Assembly: GCA_023213395.1 (NCBI GenBank)
Contig: CM041465.1
Coordinates: 58,225,741 to 58,289,740 of the forward strand
Direction of reading: 5' to 3'
Origin: Cycas panzhihuaensis
Lineage: Eukaryota; Cycadophyta
DNA length: 64,000 nucleotides
The position numbers and the translations under genes were made by a program. The notes beneath the pieces were generated by a model. That model had not been told where the DNA came from. It saw only the letters and a list, made by a program, of their open reading frames with translations, and made no database searches. Numbering within the stretch: the stretch's first letter is position 1; the number at the start of each line of letters is the position of its first letter. Shown here one piece after another: positions 43,989-56,084 of this stretch.

Positions 43989-46900
43989 TATGGCCACAAA
44001 CCCTCTAAATATAAATGTCCTTGCAACATCTAAGACTTATTAATATCATTATGCAAACTCCATTTAATTACTGCATTCTCATAATCTATCTATAAATAAG
44101 CATTTAGTTGCTATGGCCAGTAAAGTTATTGATTATTTTATGAGAGAGGCTAGTCTTGCTCAATAGACCTACACCTTCTTTAATATTGCTATTATTTATA
44201 CCCACATAGAGGCAAACTTACATACATCCCTTGCATATGCACAATTATGCTATATCTAACATATTCATTCATTCTCATTACTTTATTTCATTTTTAGTTT
44301 TCTCAATTACTTTATTCCATTTAGATTAAGCCCATTACATATTATGTAAATCTATGTAGAAAATTAAATTTAAAGGAAGGTATAAAATAATTGCCATTCT
44401 TAGTTAACATTCCTCTGATGTAAACAATATTAGATATAGGTAATTATGGCTAAGATGGAGTTAGATGAAACCTTAAGAGTATAGATCATGAGGTCAAGCC
44501 CAACACCCTTTTAAATAGCATTATAATTTTACCTTAAATAAAGTTTTGTATAATAAATAAAGATGTTTGTGTGTGTGTGTGTATATAAGTGAAACTTGAA
44601 TTAATGGCTAGGGGGAGGGTTTTAGGTAGCTAATAAAAGGAGTTAGAAGGTCCAAATAACATAAAGGGATATTATCACTATTTCTATAAAAGATATTTGT
44701 ATCACATTTATGTCAAAAATCAATTGGATTTTGTAGGTTTATTTTAATAAAATGAATTATGATTTTGTGGGCAAAAGGGGATGGCATTTTAGGAAAAAGA
44801 TTTGGGTTTCAATTATTATAAAGTTGCATTACATTGAGAATTTTCTTAATTTTTTATAAAGTGGCATTATATTTTATGAAAAATCATTCATATTTTTGTT
44901 TGATAGTTCACATTAAAACTAAGAGATATTATATTTTACATTGCACTTAAACCTTGGGCATGCTAGATGGATTTTAAACTTAATACATGACTTGATGAAC
45001 TTTTCAATACACATGCTAGAAATAATTCAATATATTCTAAAGGTTTTAGCATGGGTTATCATGACTTACTATATTTTTTAAATGGTGAATGAATTTCTTA
45101 AATGTTGAAAGAGGACTGATATGCTTTAATACGTAATAAAATAGATATTTTAAGTCATATTCAACACATGTTCATAGAGGAGTAATACTTTTTAACAAGG
45201 ATTAAATGAATCATCAAGAAATAGATCACCACACATTTATGGTTAACCAAAGTTAAACATATTGAATTAAGCATAAAACCTATTAAGATCCCACTAACTT
45301 AAAGTTGCTTAACTCGTAAAAATATCGATTAGATTGATAACATGTTTTATACTTAGGCATATGGAGAATTGATGGTAGAAATTTATGATTATCATTCTGT
45401 GTCCATAAATGTAGTATTAAAAGACTAAATTCACTTACAATAACCCCTAAACAATGTAGGTTTTATAGGCTAATATCTCACTTCATACACTAAAATATCT
45501 TATTATGCAGGGTGCAAGTTTCCTATACTATTAAGTTTAGAAATCACACATTGTAAGGTCTAATATAGGCTTGACTCTTATCTTTATATTTTATACATTA
45601 TAATAGCTTAAAATAAATGACCCACTCCTAAAATAATGACTAATTTAATGGGCCAATGGCTTATTCATGCCTTAAGGAAAATTTAATTGATGCCCAACAC
45701 CTATGAGTGCATTGCTATAAAAAACTTAAGAACTTGTGACTCAATTAATTTAAGAAAACAAAATGTTATAAAAACACTAGACCTAGGTGGCAAGGTATTC
45801 TTTATTAATTACTTTATCCTGCAAGGATTTTTCATTGTAATTAATAGTCATTTGAAATATTTTTTATAATTTATAAAGACATATTTTTATTTTTGGTATT
45901 TTTATTTTTCCATTCCATTTATCTCATATCTCAACCTTAATTAATGAGACTTCAAAATTTGTAACAATAAGAAACCAACCACTATTATGAATAGTATTCA
46001 TAAAAAAAAAAATCAGCAAAGACAACCATTATAATCCATTATAGAAGTTAGCCATAATAGGAACAAGTATAAATAGAAGCCTTATATAGGAGGATAATCA
46101 TCATTTAGTGGGTTATTCACTTAAAGAAGTCTCTTTCTTAGCTTGTGCTTATGGAGAGAGGGTCTTTAATCTAAAATAAAGTTAGTAATGATCTATGAAG
46201 AATGTTATAAGTGGTATCATATTATGATCTTGATCAATTAATTTTTTAAACTCAAATCAACATTTCTATAAGTTCTAATGATTAAACTAAAAAATATTAA
46301 TTGTAAAATAAAGTCATTTACACTTGCACCATAAATTTATTAGCCACTATATTAAATATTTCTTATTAAAAAAATATAAAGTTATAAGGAATTTAATTTT
46401 GTTCTATTGGTAGGTCCCTTCCACATGCTTAAAAATCTATTACCTTAAATTACAATGACTATTCTAAAAGCTACAAGAACCTAATTAACCCTAAATTTTA
46501 ATATTTTTTTTGTTATGGGGATATTAAAACTTAATGTCTATAAAAGAGGATTTTTATTTAACTTGGTTATTTCCAGAGAAAGTTATAGTCCCTTTTATGA
46601 GGAGCATTACTATTATCCCAAACCCTTGGGTATTTAATAAGTTTTTGAGATTAATTTAGAAGCTATAAAAGCCCAAATCACCTTATACTAGATCTATTAA
46701 AAGCATAGTTGAGTTCTCTTTTCATAAAAAAAGTGAGTTGCTTGAGATTTAAGTCTAAATATATTATAATAACATATTAATTATTAATAACCCATCACAT
46801 TAACAAGTGTTCCATTCAACACATGAAATTGGTTTATAAGTAGGGAAGCGATAGCAAAAGTTTACCTTAAAATGTAGCATTAGAGACCCCATTAGATTTA

Positions 46901-47799
46901 AAATTAGAAGGTTAAAACTTATTTATGAGGGTTTATTTAATAAAAATGAATGTGCATGAATTAGATAATATGCATAGCATGATGTACATAGATATTTAAA
47001 ACTTAAAAGTTAAGATAAGAAAATTAAAGGAAGGATAGAAATAACTACAAGATGGACAAAATAAAATTAAGAAAAAAATATAGAACACAATAGAAGCCAT
47101 ATAAGGAAAATCTTAAAACCATAGTTTAAACCATTCATAAAGGTCATTACCACTTTAAAAAGAAATTGGACTATATAAATTCAAGATCTAGATAAATATA
47201 CTCACATATATATTTGATAAACATATCAAGCTAGAGTGGCTCACCAAATTAGAAAGTGCATTCTTGGATTGGAATATTATATATAAAGTAGACAAGGTGT
47301 GAATTATTTTAAATAGATAAGAAGGATAAGTATTTACCTATAAAAATGTTTGGTTTAAGGTCAAAGTATATAGAGGCCTTAGTTATACTAAATATAGAGA
47401 TTATTTCCTCACTTAAGTTATAAGAAATTAGGGAGAGCCATAGCATATCTAATTTACTCATACATTCAAAGAATAATTAATGGACTTAAAGTGCATAAAG
47501 AAATTTAAGAGATTACTTAGTAAGGTATTCATATAACTTAATTAGGCATTAGATTATTAGGAATTTAAGAGGGGAGCTAATGGTAAATTTATACAAATGC
47601 AATTCCTAAATGCTTGAAGAAGCTATAAACATCAACTAATCAACAAAATCATGATATTAAGTAGTATATAATAGACATGTAATTCTATAAAGAAGATAGG
47701 TAATAATTCATAATTATTATGATGCATGCCAAAAATAGAGTAACTATGTAATAATACTATAAATAACTAAAAGTCATCTATATTAGAAAACATCAAATA
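43989..47799. other. AT-rich region with nothing firmly recognised
   Basis: About 3.8 kb. It has a short TG repeat at 44568-44582 and many stops. At 46085-46220 a TATA-like cttatatagg followed by a TGGTATCA (46213-46220) could be the end of an old LTR with a Met-tRNA primer site. I found no partner. The frame 45687-45869 (plus) has no motif. Confidence 0.5.
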
Positions 47800-49495
47800 T
47801 GCAAATAGGATGCCAGATCATTTATGTATACAAAAGACTTGAATAGAATAAGAACACAGTATAAATAGATTTGACATGGGAACCCTCTCAGGAAAAACCT
47901 ACCACAAAATATATTATTATATTTTCGTAAATCTGCATTATACATTATAATGGACTTTGATCTATATTTATAGTCGTAAGTGCCTCAAATAATATAAATG
48001 AGTTTACATCCATTGGCTAAATAATATTACAATATTATATCAATATTATCTGCACAATATTTTGCTACAATTATATTAATTGATAAGTGGTTATAATACC
48101 TCTTTAACATTCCCTCTTAATATCAATGTGGGGTCTTGAGGTCTTCCCAAGTATTTATCTATCTCTTTTATCCTTGTCGATAGATCCCCCCTCAAGGATA
48201 ACCTCGTTGAATCCTAAATTTGCATGAACATTGAAGTGATCTTCAGTAAGAGGTTGGTGAACACATCTTCAAGTCAATCTTTACTTGGACAAAACTCAAC
48301 TTATATCTTTCCTAATTTGATATGCTCTCAGATGTAATAATATTATGCCTCGTATATACATGATTCTTTGGAAATGTCTCCAACAATCCCCATAATCATA
48401 TAACTCTCTCTCACACTAATACTTAGTCCATAATACTCAGCCTTTTTCCTTGACTAAACTAAGAGGTTGAGCCACTTGAGCCATGTAGATCTCCTCTTTA
48501 AGTCTCCGTTAATGAATGTTAACATCACGTTTATTTAATATGACTTCCAACTATCTATAATTATTAAAGTAAGGATTAATCAGCCCAAAAATAACATAGA
48601 GACTAGTGAAAATGTCTCCTTATAACTAAATCCTTCTTTCTACTTGAAATCTTATGCAATAAGCATTGCCAACTTGCAAACTAACTAGGTTCTTTAAGGG
48701 AGGTTAGGGACCCAAATTCTACATATCACTCATCCTTCATTAAAACTCTCCATTATGAATCTCCTCTTGTTGGAATATTGGTGTCTATCACAAGTTTGAT
48801 TGGTATGATCATCCTTATTCTTCAATCATCCTCTATACTAGAGTCCTCAATGGTCCTTTTAACCCACAATAGAACACATGGTTGCAAACCATGTTATTAC
48901 ATATAACAACTCATCGTCATCACTTCAATTAGGTCTTGCTTATATCTTAAATACAATGTTAGGTACATTAACCTGTACACCTACTAAACCATGGCTTAGA
49001 AATGGAAGAAATAAAGGACAAAACCTATAATTTAGATGATACTTTAGTATGATGCATTACTAACTTTTTAAATTAACATCTAAACTAGTCACAATGCTTT
49101 CTTCTTATAGGTCACACAATTTGTAAGCTTTGTTTCAAACCCCATATAAATACACTTCAAACTCTTGTTATTTTACTACTATGATCTTTGTTTAAGATGT
49201 GTATACTCTAATGCACCTCAAATAACTAATAAAATGTCTCTAACTAGTCTAATACAATATGGGGGTAATGCCATAAACAACCTTAATAGGTACCTATTAA
49301 ACACTTGTTGCAATAACTTCTACTAGAAATATGGGAGGTAAAATCTTATCATTCACCAAACACCTCCATATATATATCATGGTACCATTGTTAATCTATA
49401 ATATAAATTTACTAAGGTACATGGGATAACCAACTACTATTTATACCATGATCAAGGTAGAACCAATTTCAAGGCTTCTTGTTATTATACATAAA
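47800..49495 (-). mobile_element. Copia fragment (Copia 4): 3' LTR plus RNase H, RT and integrase remnants
   Basis: The 3' LTR occupies about 47800-48109. Its inner edge reads TGTTAAAGAGG on the minus strand, next to a polypurine tract (TTAAGAGGGAA, 48111-48121). The outer edge is uncertain. On the minus strand RT pieces follow: EEIYMAQVAQPLSLVKEKG (about 48440-48500), then RLVCKLAMLIA, stop, DFK, stop, KEGFSYKETFSLVSMLF (about 48580-48700). Near 49100-49160 lies a remnant of the integrase post-core block. Most of RT palm and RNase H are deleted. The fragment stops where Gypsy 2 LTR sequence begins, and no 5' LTR is seen. Confidence 0.68.
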
Positions 49496-49502
49496 CTAGA
49501 CT

Positions 49503-50630
49503 GCTACAATAATTTGGAAGTGGTGGAATGTATGTTGAGCATATTTTAAGCTGCTAAACACTCTCTAATACCTCTACCGGTGATTCTTGTATAGATATTT
49601 GACTGTTGTTCAACCACAAACCTTTTTTTAGAGAGGATTTCTGCCTGAGCATCTTTCTTAGACTGCTACAACCAGTTTTCCTCTTCCTTTGGCTATGCTT
49701 GAGTTTTCCTTGGACTTACAAATGTCTCACGGATGAATCTGGGTAGTTTCTAATGCCTCACAAATAAATCTTTCTCTATCACACCTCTTTTTCTCTTCTA
49801 TTCCTTGCACCTTATAAATTTAGAGCAAAACTACATTTTGGGTGGCTATCTAGAGCTTTCTCCCCATATTTCTTACTCCTTTGTTATGTCTATGGTTATT
49901 AGGAATCCTTCCTTTGATTTCTGGATAGATCTGGATGGATTTAAAACCATGCCATGTTCGTTTCTTCTTTAGAAACCATTTTTTTATTTCATTTTTTGAA
50001 CTATATTTTGATCAATTAAAAATTGATTTAAATCCATTTAAATCTTAGTTTCTTTCTTCTATTAAGGAAGGGACGCATGTACAAATATCCTCCTAAATTT
50101 TTGTGTCAAATAAAATCTTTTTACTTTATCAAAAATCTATTTTTTCATTCATCTACCATTTTCAGGTCACACCTAAGTTAGGTCTAGTTGCACCGTCTAG
50201 TGGTCTGGTTGCATCGCTTAGTGGTCTAGTCACACCACCTGGTAGTCTGGTCACACCATTTAGTAGCACTGACTACTAGATAAGTTGTACCATAATGTAG
50301 TTTTTTCAATTTTAAAATGTCTAAATAGCATTTTATTGGCAAACGAAGGTTGGAAACATGAAGATGAATATTACTAAAGGTTTTTATACTCATTTTTGAA
50401 GAGTAGTTTGAATTATTAGATCTGAAAATTAGATCAGAACTCCCTTTTCTCAGGAGTTTATGGCCTCATAAACCTTATAAATATAGGTACGGGAATTTGA
50501 TTTTTCCCTTCTCCCTGCTATACCATTTTGCTCTACTAGGTACTTATCCTTTCTTTACAATCTTAAAGGACTCAATTGTGTCTCTTCTAATCTTGGTCTA
50601 CTCCTTTTGAAGAATGCAATTATTTTGTAT
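49503..50630 (-). repeat. 3' LTR of Gypsy 2, truncated
   Basis: Its 49503-50010 part aligns with 55325-55839. The 50010-50630 part has no surviving partner. It includes the 21-base tandem repeat at 50181-50264. The inner edge near 50630 is inferred from the end of coding sequence and a purine-rich stretch. Confidence 0.7.
50181..50264. repeat. Minisatellite of four 21-base units inside the Gypsy 2 LTR
   Basis: Units begin at 50181, 50202, 50223 and 50244, each of the form rgtctrgtyrcaycryytrgt, about 70-80% alike. Confidence 0.9.
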
Positions 50631-50648
50631 TAGTTTTTCTTCCTACAC

Positions 50649-52000
50649 TCACAACTCCTTCAGGTTTGGAAAAAGTAGAACTCCATCTTCATCTTCATCT
50701 AACATGGATGGTATGATCATCTTTAGATTCTCAACATTCACAACTGAATACATCTTCATGAATTCTAGAAGTTCAAGCTGAAAAGCATTTTTCCCAATCT
50801 TCTTCAAGATTATAAAGGGACCATAACGTATAGGCTTCAACTTTTTACCTTTACCTTACAATCTTTTCTTGTTGAGATGTAACCAAACTTTATCTCTTTC
50901 CTTAAAGGAATGGCTAGTTTTATGTGCATCATGCCTTTGTTTATATTTGTCTTGGGATTTCTGAAGTTGTTCCTTAACCTGTTGATGATTTTTCCTGATT
51001 CTTTCTAAGAATCTTTTTGTCTTCTCTTGTCCTTCTTTCTCTTTTCTATTTCTTGTAGAAAGTTGAGCTGACAATTCTAAATCAAATGGGCTTGTAGGAA
51101 GAAATCCCAAACATACCTTGAATGTTAATTTTTGAGTCAAGTTATGGATAGCTCTATTGAAGGCAAATTATAGGTATGGGAGACTTTCATCCTAAATCTT
51201 AGGATGCTTGGCATTATATCCTCGTAACAACTCCACCAATGTCCTATTGACAACTTGAGTATGGCCATCTGTTTGAGGATAAAAGACCATGCTTATCTTC
51301 AACTTTGTGTCCATCATTCCCCAAAGTGTTTACCAAAAACAACTCAAAAATATGCTACCTCGATTAGGAATAATTGAGTTGGGCAACCCAAAATACTTCC
51401 AAACATGCTAGAAAAATAATCTAGCCATGTATTCTCTTGTATGTGTCTTCCTACAAGGAATCAACACCACCATTTTATTGAATCTATTAACAACAAATAA
51501 ATAATCCATACCATTTTTGGTTTGTGGTAGTCCTTTGAAGAAATACATGGAGATACTCTCCCATGGTCATGATGTAACAGAAAGCGGAGTGTACAATCTT
51601 AACTTCCTATTAGTTGGCTTTGATGTACTATATAATATACATCCTCATACTACTGTAGTCACATCCTACTGTATTTGAAGCCAATACATATATTGTTATA
51701 AATTTAGCAATGTTTTTCCCACTCTAAAGTGTCTTGTAAATCGAGAGGTATGAGTTTCTCTTACCCACTTCATTAAGTCTATGTGCTTTGGAATATAAAG
51801 CTTGTCATGCTTGAAAAGTAGGCCGTTTTTCAACTGAAAATTAGTAACTATATTTCCTTACTGTAGCTGTTATAAGATATACTTGAATACCTCATCTTCC
51901 AAGTATAAATTAGCATATTCATCATGGTAAAAAGGCTAAAATTATATGGTTACTAATAAGCTAGAATTACCTTACTATTGAGGAGGTCTAGACAACACGT
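50649..52000 (-). pseudogene. Integrase of Gypsy 2
   Basis: Reading down the minus strand: zinc region THTSRFTRHFRVGKTLLNLQ, QYMYWLQIQ (about 51640-51740), core WESISMYFFKGLPQTKNGMD then YLFVVNRFNKMVVLIPCRKT (about 51440-51580; the D of VVDRF reads N), RGSIFLSCFW, TLWGMMDTKLK, SMVFYPQTDGHTQVVNRTLV (about 51230-51310), SLPYLEFAFNRAIH-like. The frame 50856-51140 gives the HDAHKTSHSFKERDKVWLHL block. The last frame 50649-50840 reads KPIRYGPFIILKKIGKNAFQ, LELLEFMKMYSVVNVENLKM and ends with DEDEDGVLLFPNLKEL. No chromodomain follows. Multiple stops. Confidence 0.88.
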
Positions 52001-52079
52001 CTATAATTTTATTTGACATGCCTTTCTTGTATTTGACCACAATGTGGAACCGCTACAAATAGGGCATCCATTTCATATG

Positions 52080-52470
52080 CCTAGTTTGTTGCAATTTGGA
52101 CTATGTCTAGAAGAATTACAAGGGCTTGTGGTCAGTGTGGATGACTACCTCCTTTCTCAACAAGTAAGGTCTCCAATGCTTAACTACTTGGTGCAATGCA
52201 TAGAGCTCCTTATCATAAGTTAGGTAGTTTATGTCAGCTCCATTAAAAGTTTCTAAATGGTATGGTATCAATCTTCCCTCTTGCTTCAACATTACTCCCA
52301 TGGTATAACCTGAAGCATTAGTCTCCAACTCAAATGGTTTTTGTAAAGAGGGTAAGGCTAAAACTAGTGCCTCACAAATTTTCTGTTTCAAAAGCCTAAA
52401 AGCTTTCTCTTGTTCATTCTCCTAAAGGAACTTTACATGTCCTCTCATCAATGCATGAAGGGGTGTTGTA
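52080..52470 (-). pseudogene. RNase H of Gypsy 2
   Basis: The open frame 52116-52391 reads KQKICEALVLALPSLQKPFE, LETNASGYTMGVMLKQEGRL (first catalytic aspartate of TDAS reads N), IPYHLETFNGADINYLTYDK, ELYALHQVVKHWRPYLLRKE, VVIHTDHKPL. The layout and the TYDKELYALxxxLxxWRxYL motif are typical of Gypsy RNase H. It follows the RT with an open connection. Confidence 0.88.
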
Positions 52471-53270
52471 ATTTGAGAGAATTTAAAATTAAATTTCCTT
52501 AAATATTGACATACACTAATGAAACTTCTTAACTCCATGGTTGTTTTATATGTGGGCTAATTAAGAATGACTCTAATCTTTGTTGGGTCAATCTTCAATT
52601 CTCCTCCTCCAATTATAAAACCTAAGAAAATGAGAGATTACTTTCTAAACTCACACTTCTTTAGATTAAGTTTCAACTATTGTTCTTGAAGAATTTTGAC
52701 CACTTACTCAACATGTTGGAGGTTCTCCTCCCAAGTCTGACTAAAAATCAGAATATCATCAAAATAGACAATTATAAAGTTATCAATAAAAGATCTTAAT
52801 ACCTCATTCATCAACCTCATGAAGGTGGTAGGTGCATTGTACAAACTAAAGGGCATTACCATCCATTTGAATAGCTCTTGCTTCTATTTAAAGGTTATCT
52901 TCCAAGTATCCTCCTCCTAAATTTAAACCTAATGGTAGCTTGATTTTACATCCAATTTGCTAAAATATCTTGCAGACTGCAGTTGGTCCAATAAGTCATT
53001 TATTTGAGGTAGGGGATGTTGATTCTTTATGATGATTTTGCTTAAAGCTTGGTAGTTAATGCATATTCTCCATCCTCCATCTTTCTTTAACACCAAAAAA
53101 AAAGGTGAACCATAAGGGGAACGACTTGGCTTGATCACTTATTGCTCCAAGAGTTCTTAAATCTGCTTCTTAATCTCTTCATTCTCCAAAATTTAGTTTT
53201 AGTAAAGACTAAGATTGGGTAATGGTGAATCAACAACCAACTAGATTTCATACTCAATTACCCTCTTAGG
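52471..53270 (-). pseudogene. Reverse transcriptase of Gypsy 2
   Basis: The open frame 52929-53138 reads IKPSRSPYGSPFFLVLKKDG, GWRICINYQALSKIIIKNQH, PLPQINDLLDQLQSARYFSK, LDVKSSYH, the classical Gypsy fingers-palm block; the first catalytic aspartate in KLDVKSSYH is present. The MPFxLxNAPxTF block (about 52830-52870) is damaged. FIDNFIIVYFDDILIFSQTW (about 52735-52795) keeps the YFDD palm. CEFRK, stop, SLIFLGFIIGGGELKIDPTK (about 52590-52670) is the thumb. Upstream ENEEIKKQIXELLEQ precedes the RT. Several stops. Confidence 0.9.
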
Positions 53271-53830
53271 GGGTAGCCCTTTTGGCTCATAGAATATGTT
53301 ATTGTACTTATTCCTTAGGCCTTCAATCTACTGCAATTATTTCCTATCTAGTGCCTACACTGAGGACTTTGTTTGCTATTTTTCTTCCACCTTTTGCTTC
53401 ACCATCAGTAGCAAAAACTTTCTACAAGCATTAATAAACCTTTTCACTTGTTAGGAAGATATGAGGGAGATCTTCTTTTGTGACTTTAATGTATTGATCA
53501 AATACGATTTCCCATCCTTAATGAGTTGAATCTTTCTCAACCTCCTATGATAGACTCCATCTCTATCATAGAGATATGGGTTACTAAAAATAACTTAACA
53601 AACATCCAAAGGAACTACTTCATATTCAACTTCATCAATGAACTTTTTAGAAATTAAAAATTTAAACTTACATTGGTGAGTGACCTACAATTCTAAATTG
53701 TTTTGCAGCCATCTAAGAGAATATAGTTTTGGATGTGCATACATCTTTAATCCCAACTTCTTCACCAACACCTCTAATATTAAGTTCTTTTGGCTTCTTT
53801 TATCAAAGATGATATCAACCATGCTTTGCT
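53271..53830 (-). pseudogene. Protease-RT linker and protease of Gypsy 2
   Basis: VDIIFDKRSQKNLILEVLVK (about 53770-53825) corresponds to the protease active-site region, where D-S/T-G is usual; the exact motif reads DIIFDKRSQKN. It is followed by HPKLYSLRWLQNNLELQVTH, QCKFKFLISKKFIDEVEYEV, VPLDVCXVIFSNPYLYDRDG and VYHRRLRKIQLIKDGKSYLI (about 53510-53720). EPKGLPPKRVIEYEI (about 53250-53300) is the linker to the RT. This H2-Q-C-K-F arrangement recurs in plant Gypsy elements. Degenerate. Confidence 0.78.
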
Positions 53831-54900
53831 TCACTTAGATTTTTACCATAAAGAGCTCTTGTCTAATCTCTAGATCAACTTATTATAGGCTAATTTTAGG
53901 CTCCGCATTAGCCATGAGCATTAGCTTCTCATTGGCTCCTTCAGTGTCGCAAATGTCTTTATTACCTATAGAGTTAAGTAAAGCTTTATCTTCAATTTTA
54001 GCTTTACCTTTCCCCTTGCTCTTAGGTTGCTTCTTCGGATGTAGGAACCAGTAATCATCTATGTTGTAACCCACTCACTTACAATATATGCAAGAGACTT
54101 TGATTTAAGTGGTATTGGCTTGCTTTTTCTTACCAAGCCCCAAATCGATTGCTATTTAACTTTTCCTAGAAACTTCTTTCCTTGGGTAAGTTTGTCGCTA
54201 CCTTCTTGAGGTACAAACCTTTTCCTCTCTATGTACACTTTCTTGTTCCTCTTCTTTATGGAAATTGCATTCTTACTGGTTTCATCAAGCGATTTATCTT
54301 CAAACAATTGAAGTTCCTATTGAATATGCTAGTGTAGCCCACTAATATATTTTAGCATTATATCATTGCCAAGCAAAGAGATGCCTAACATAACAACTTT
54401 CTTTTGGAATTCTATTGTATATTCTTGGATATTTTGGCCTCTTTCTTGTCAATAATATTTCCATTTTATCCTCTGTTGCTCTTTATGCCTAATAGGATAG
54501 AATTACTTCTTTATGAGGGCTTTAAATCACTGCCATGTGATTTTAGCCACATTATGGGATTTAAGGTATACGTTCCACTAAACTAATACATGTTTAGATA
54601 ATTTTAACTTAGCAAAAGTGATTTTTTTGTTAGTTTTTGTACCCATAAATTGTAAAATAAGTTTCTAGTTGGTCCAACCAACCATTTAACTTGTCAGCAT
54701 CTAAGATTCCATCATAGATAGGTAATTCAAGTTTTGCCTCTGTCTTAAATGGATGCATTGTCACTAATGAATTCTCATCTTCTTCTTCTTTAGCTTAATG
54801 GTCTTCTATAGATTCTTCACTCGTCTCTTCTTTTACTGGTTCATTTTCTTCCTTCTTCTTGCCTTTGGTTATTGAAGAAGATGCACCTTGCTAAGAAACT
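53831..54900 (-). pseudogene. Gag of Gypsy 2
   Basis: A zinc knuckle CIYCK, stop, VGYNIDDYWFLHPKKQPKSK (about 54015-54095) is the CxxCxxxGHxxxxCxxxHPxxxP type common in this Gypsy group, with H and C positions decayed. The lysine-rich tail KGKGKAKIEDKALLNSI follows. The core (about 54280-54760) is recognisable only in outline (W, QxxxxEF and LxxL positions in shifted frames). Glutamate-rich sequence at 54780-54860 (minus) resembles a charged N-terminal region. Start codon not determined. No functional protein possible. Confidence 0.7.
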
Positions 54901-55151
54901 AGCTACGCCACAAATTGAGTTAACTTATTGAGGCTTTACTTCATCTTTATAAACCTTTTCTCCATTTCTTGCTTTGGTTCATCCATCTTCCTTTGTTGTC
55001 TATGCTCCTTCTCAAGCAGTTCATTCAAAAGTTTGCCAATCAACTAGTATTAAAAGCTAGTTTTCATAAAATCTTTTACACAACAAAATAAGAGGGTTTT
55101 CTTTCTCTTTTTCTTTAAAAATCACTAAATTCCCAAGGATTTTAAGAAACT

Positions 55152-55165
55152 AAGCTCTAATACCA
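55152..55165 (-). promoter_or_regulatory. Primer-binding site of Gypsy 2
   Basis: Minus-strand TGGTATTAGAGCTT next to the LTR edge, one change from the Met-tRNA consensus. Confidence 0.75.
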
Positions 55166-55839
55166 AAAATATTAATCTGAATTTGAATGGAAAAGTGAAG
55201 ACTTACTCTAATTGAAATAAATTCAGGAACAATATATAATATATTACATTATATTTAAAAATATTTTAATTTTTTTACAAAATTCTATTATTTTTACTCT
55301 CTATTACACATAAATAGGATTTCTACAACAATTTAAAAGTGGAGGAATCTATGTTGGGTGCATTTCGGACTACTACGCACTCTTTGGTATTTTTACCAGT
55401 GATTCCCATATGGAGATTTGGCTACTATTCAACCACAAATCCTTTTTTTGAGAGGATTTCTACTTGGGCATCTTCCTTGGACTACTACAATTGGTTTTCC
55501 TCCTCTTTTGGTTATGTTTGAGTCTTCCTTAGACACTCCAATGCCTCACAAATGAATCTCAGTGGTTTCTAATGCCACACGGATGAATCTTTCTTTGTCA
55601 CACCTTGTTTTCTCCTCTGTTCCTTCTGCCTCATGAATTCAGAGTAAAACTATATTTTAGGTAGCTATTTAGAGCTTTCTCCCCATATTTCTTACTCTTC
55701 CATTGTATCTATAGTTGTTGGGCATCCTTCCCTTGATTTCTAGATAAATCTAGGTGGATTTAAAACCCCAGCCATGTTCATTTCTTCTTCAGAAACTATT
55801 TTTTTTAATTCATTTTTTGAACTCTATTTTGATCAGTGG
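55166..55839 (-). repeat. 5' LTR of Gypsy 2, cut at 55839
   Basis: The inner end adjoins the primer site. 55325-55839 matches the 3' LTR up to gaactctattttgatca. The outer part is missing, replaced by a Copia fragment. A 60-codon plus frame at 55339-55521 is chance. Confidence 0.75.
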
Positions 55840-56084
55840 TCCTTTTGTTATGGCTTTGCCCTTGTTAACTTGGCTATTCCCAAAAGATAGTGTTAGACAT
55901 GTATACATCAGCTAGGAGTCATAGCTTATGTCCTCCAGGGCTCTATTATCATATTCCAAGATTTTGAGCAATTGTTGAGCATCTTCCCCCTTAAATTTTA
56001 GAATATGAACATTAAATTTAGTGGCATCATTAAATTAGTATGAAGTTATCTTAGTGTTAATTCTAAATAATTAATCTTCAGTCT

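Larger units (their letters stand above)
49503..55839 (-). mobile_element. Ty3/Gypsy LTR retrotransposon (Gypsy 2) with both LTRs incomplete
   Basis: The minus strand carries gag, protease, RT, RNase H and integrase in Gypsy order, all with stops. Matching LTR sequence at 49503-50010 and 55325-55839 (both with gtggaggaatctatg-like and ttcaaccacaaatcctttttt-like stretches) brackets it. The left LTR lacks the terminal 160 bases of the LTR; the right LTR is cut at 55839, where a Copia fragment begins. A primer site lies inside the right LTR. Motifs around RT and the C-terminus (VVNVENLKM) resemble chromodomain-group elements, but I see no chromodomain. Confidence 0.85.

Noticed and set aside
44568-44582. 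TG dinucleotide run
   Set aside because: Ordinary short microsatellite.
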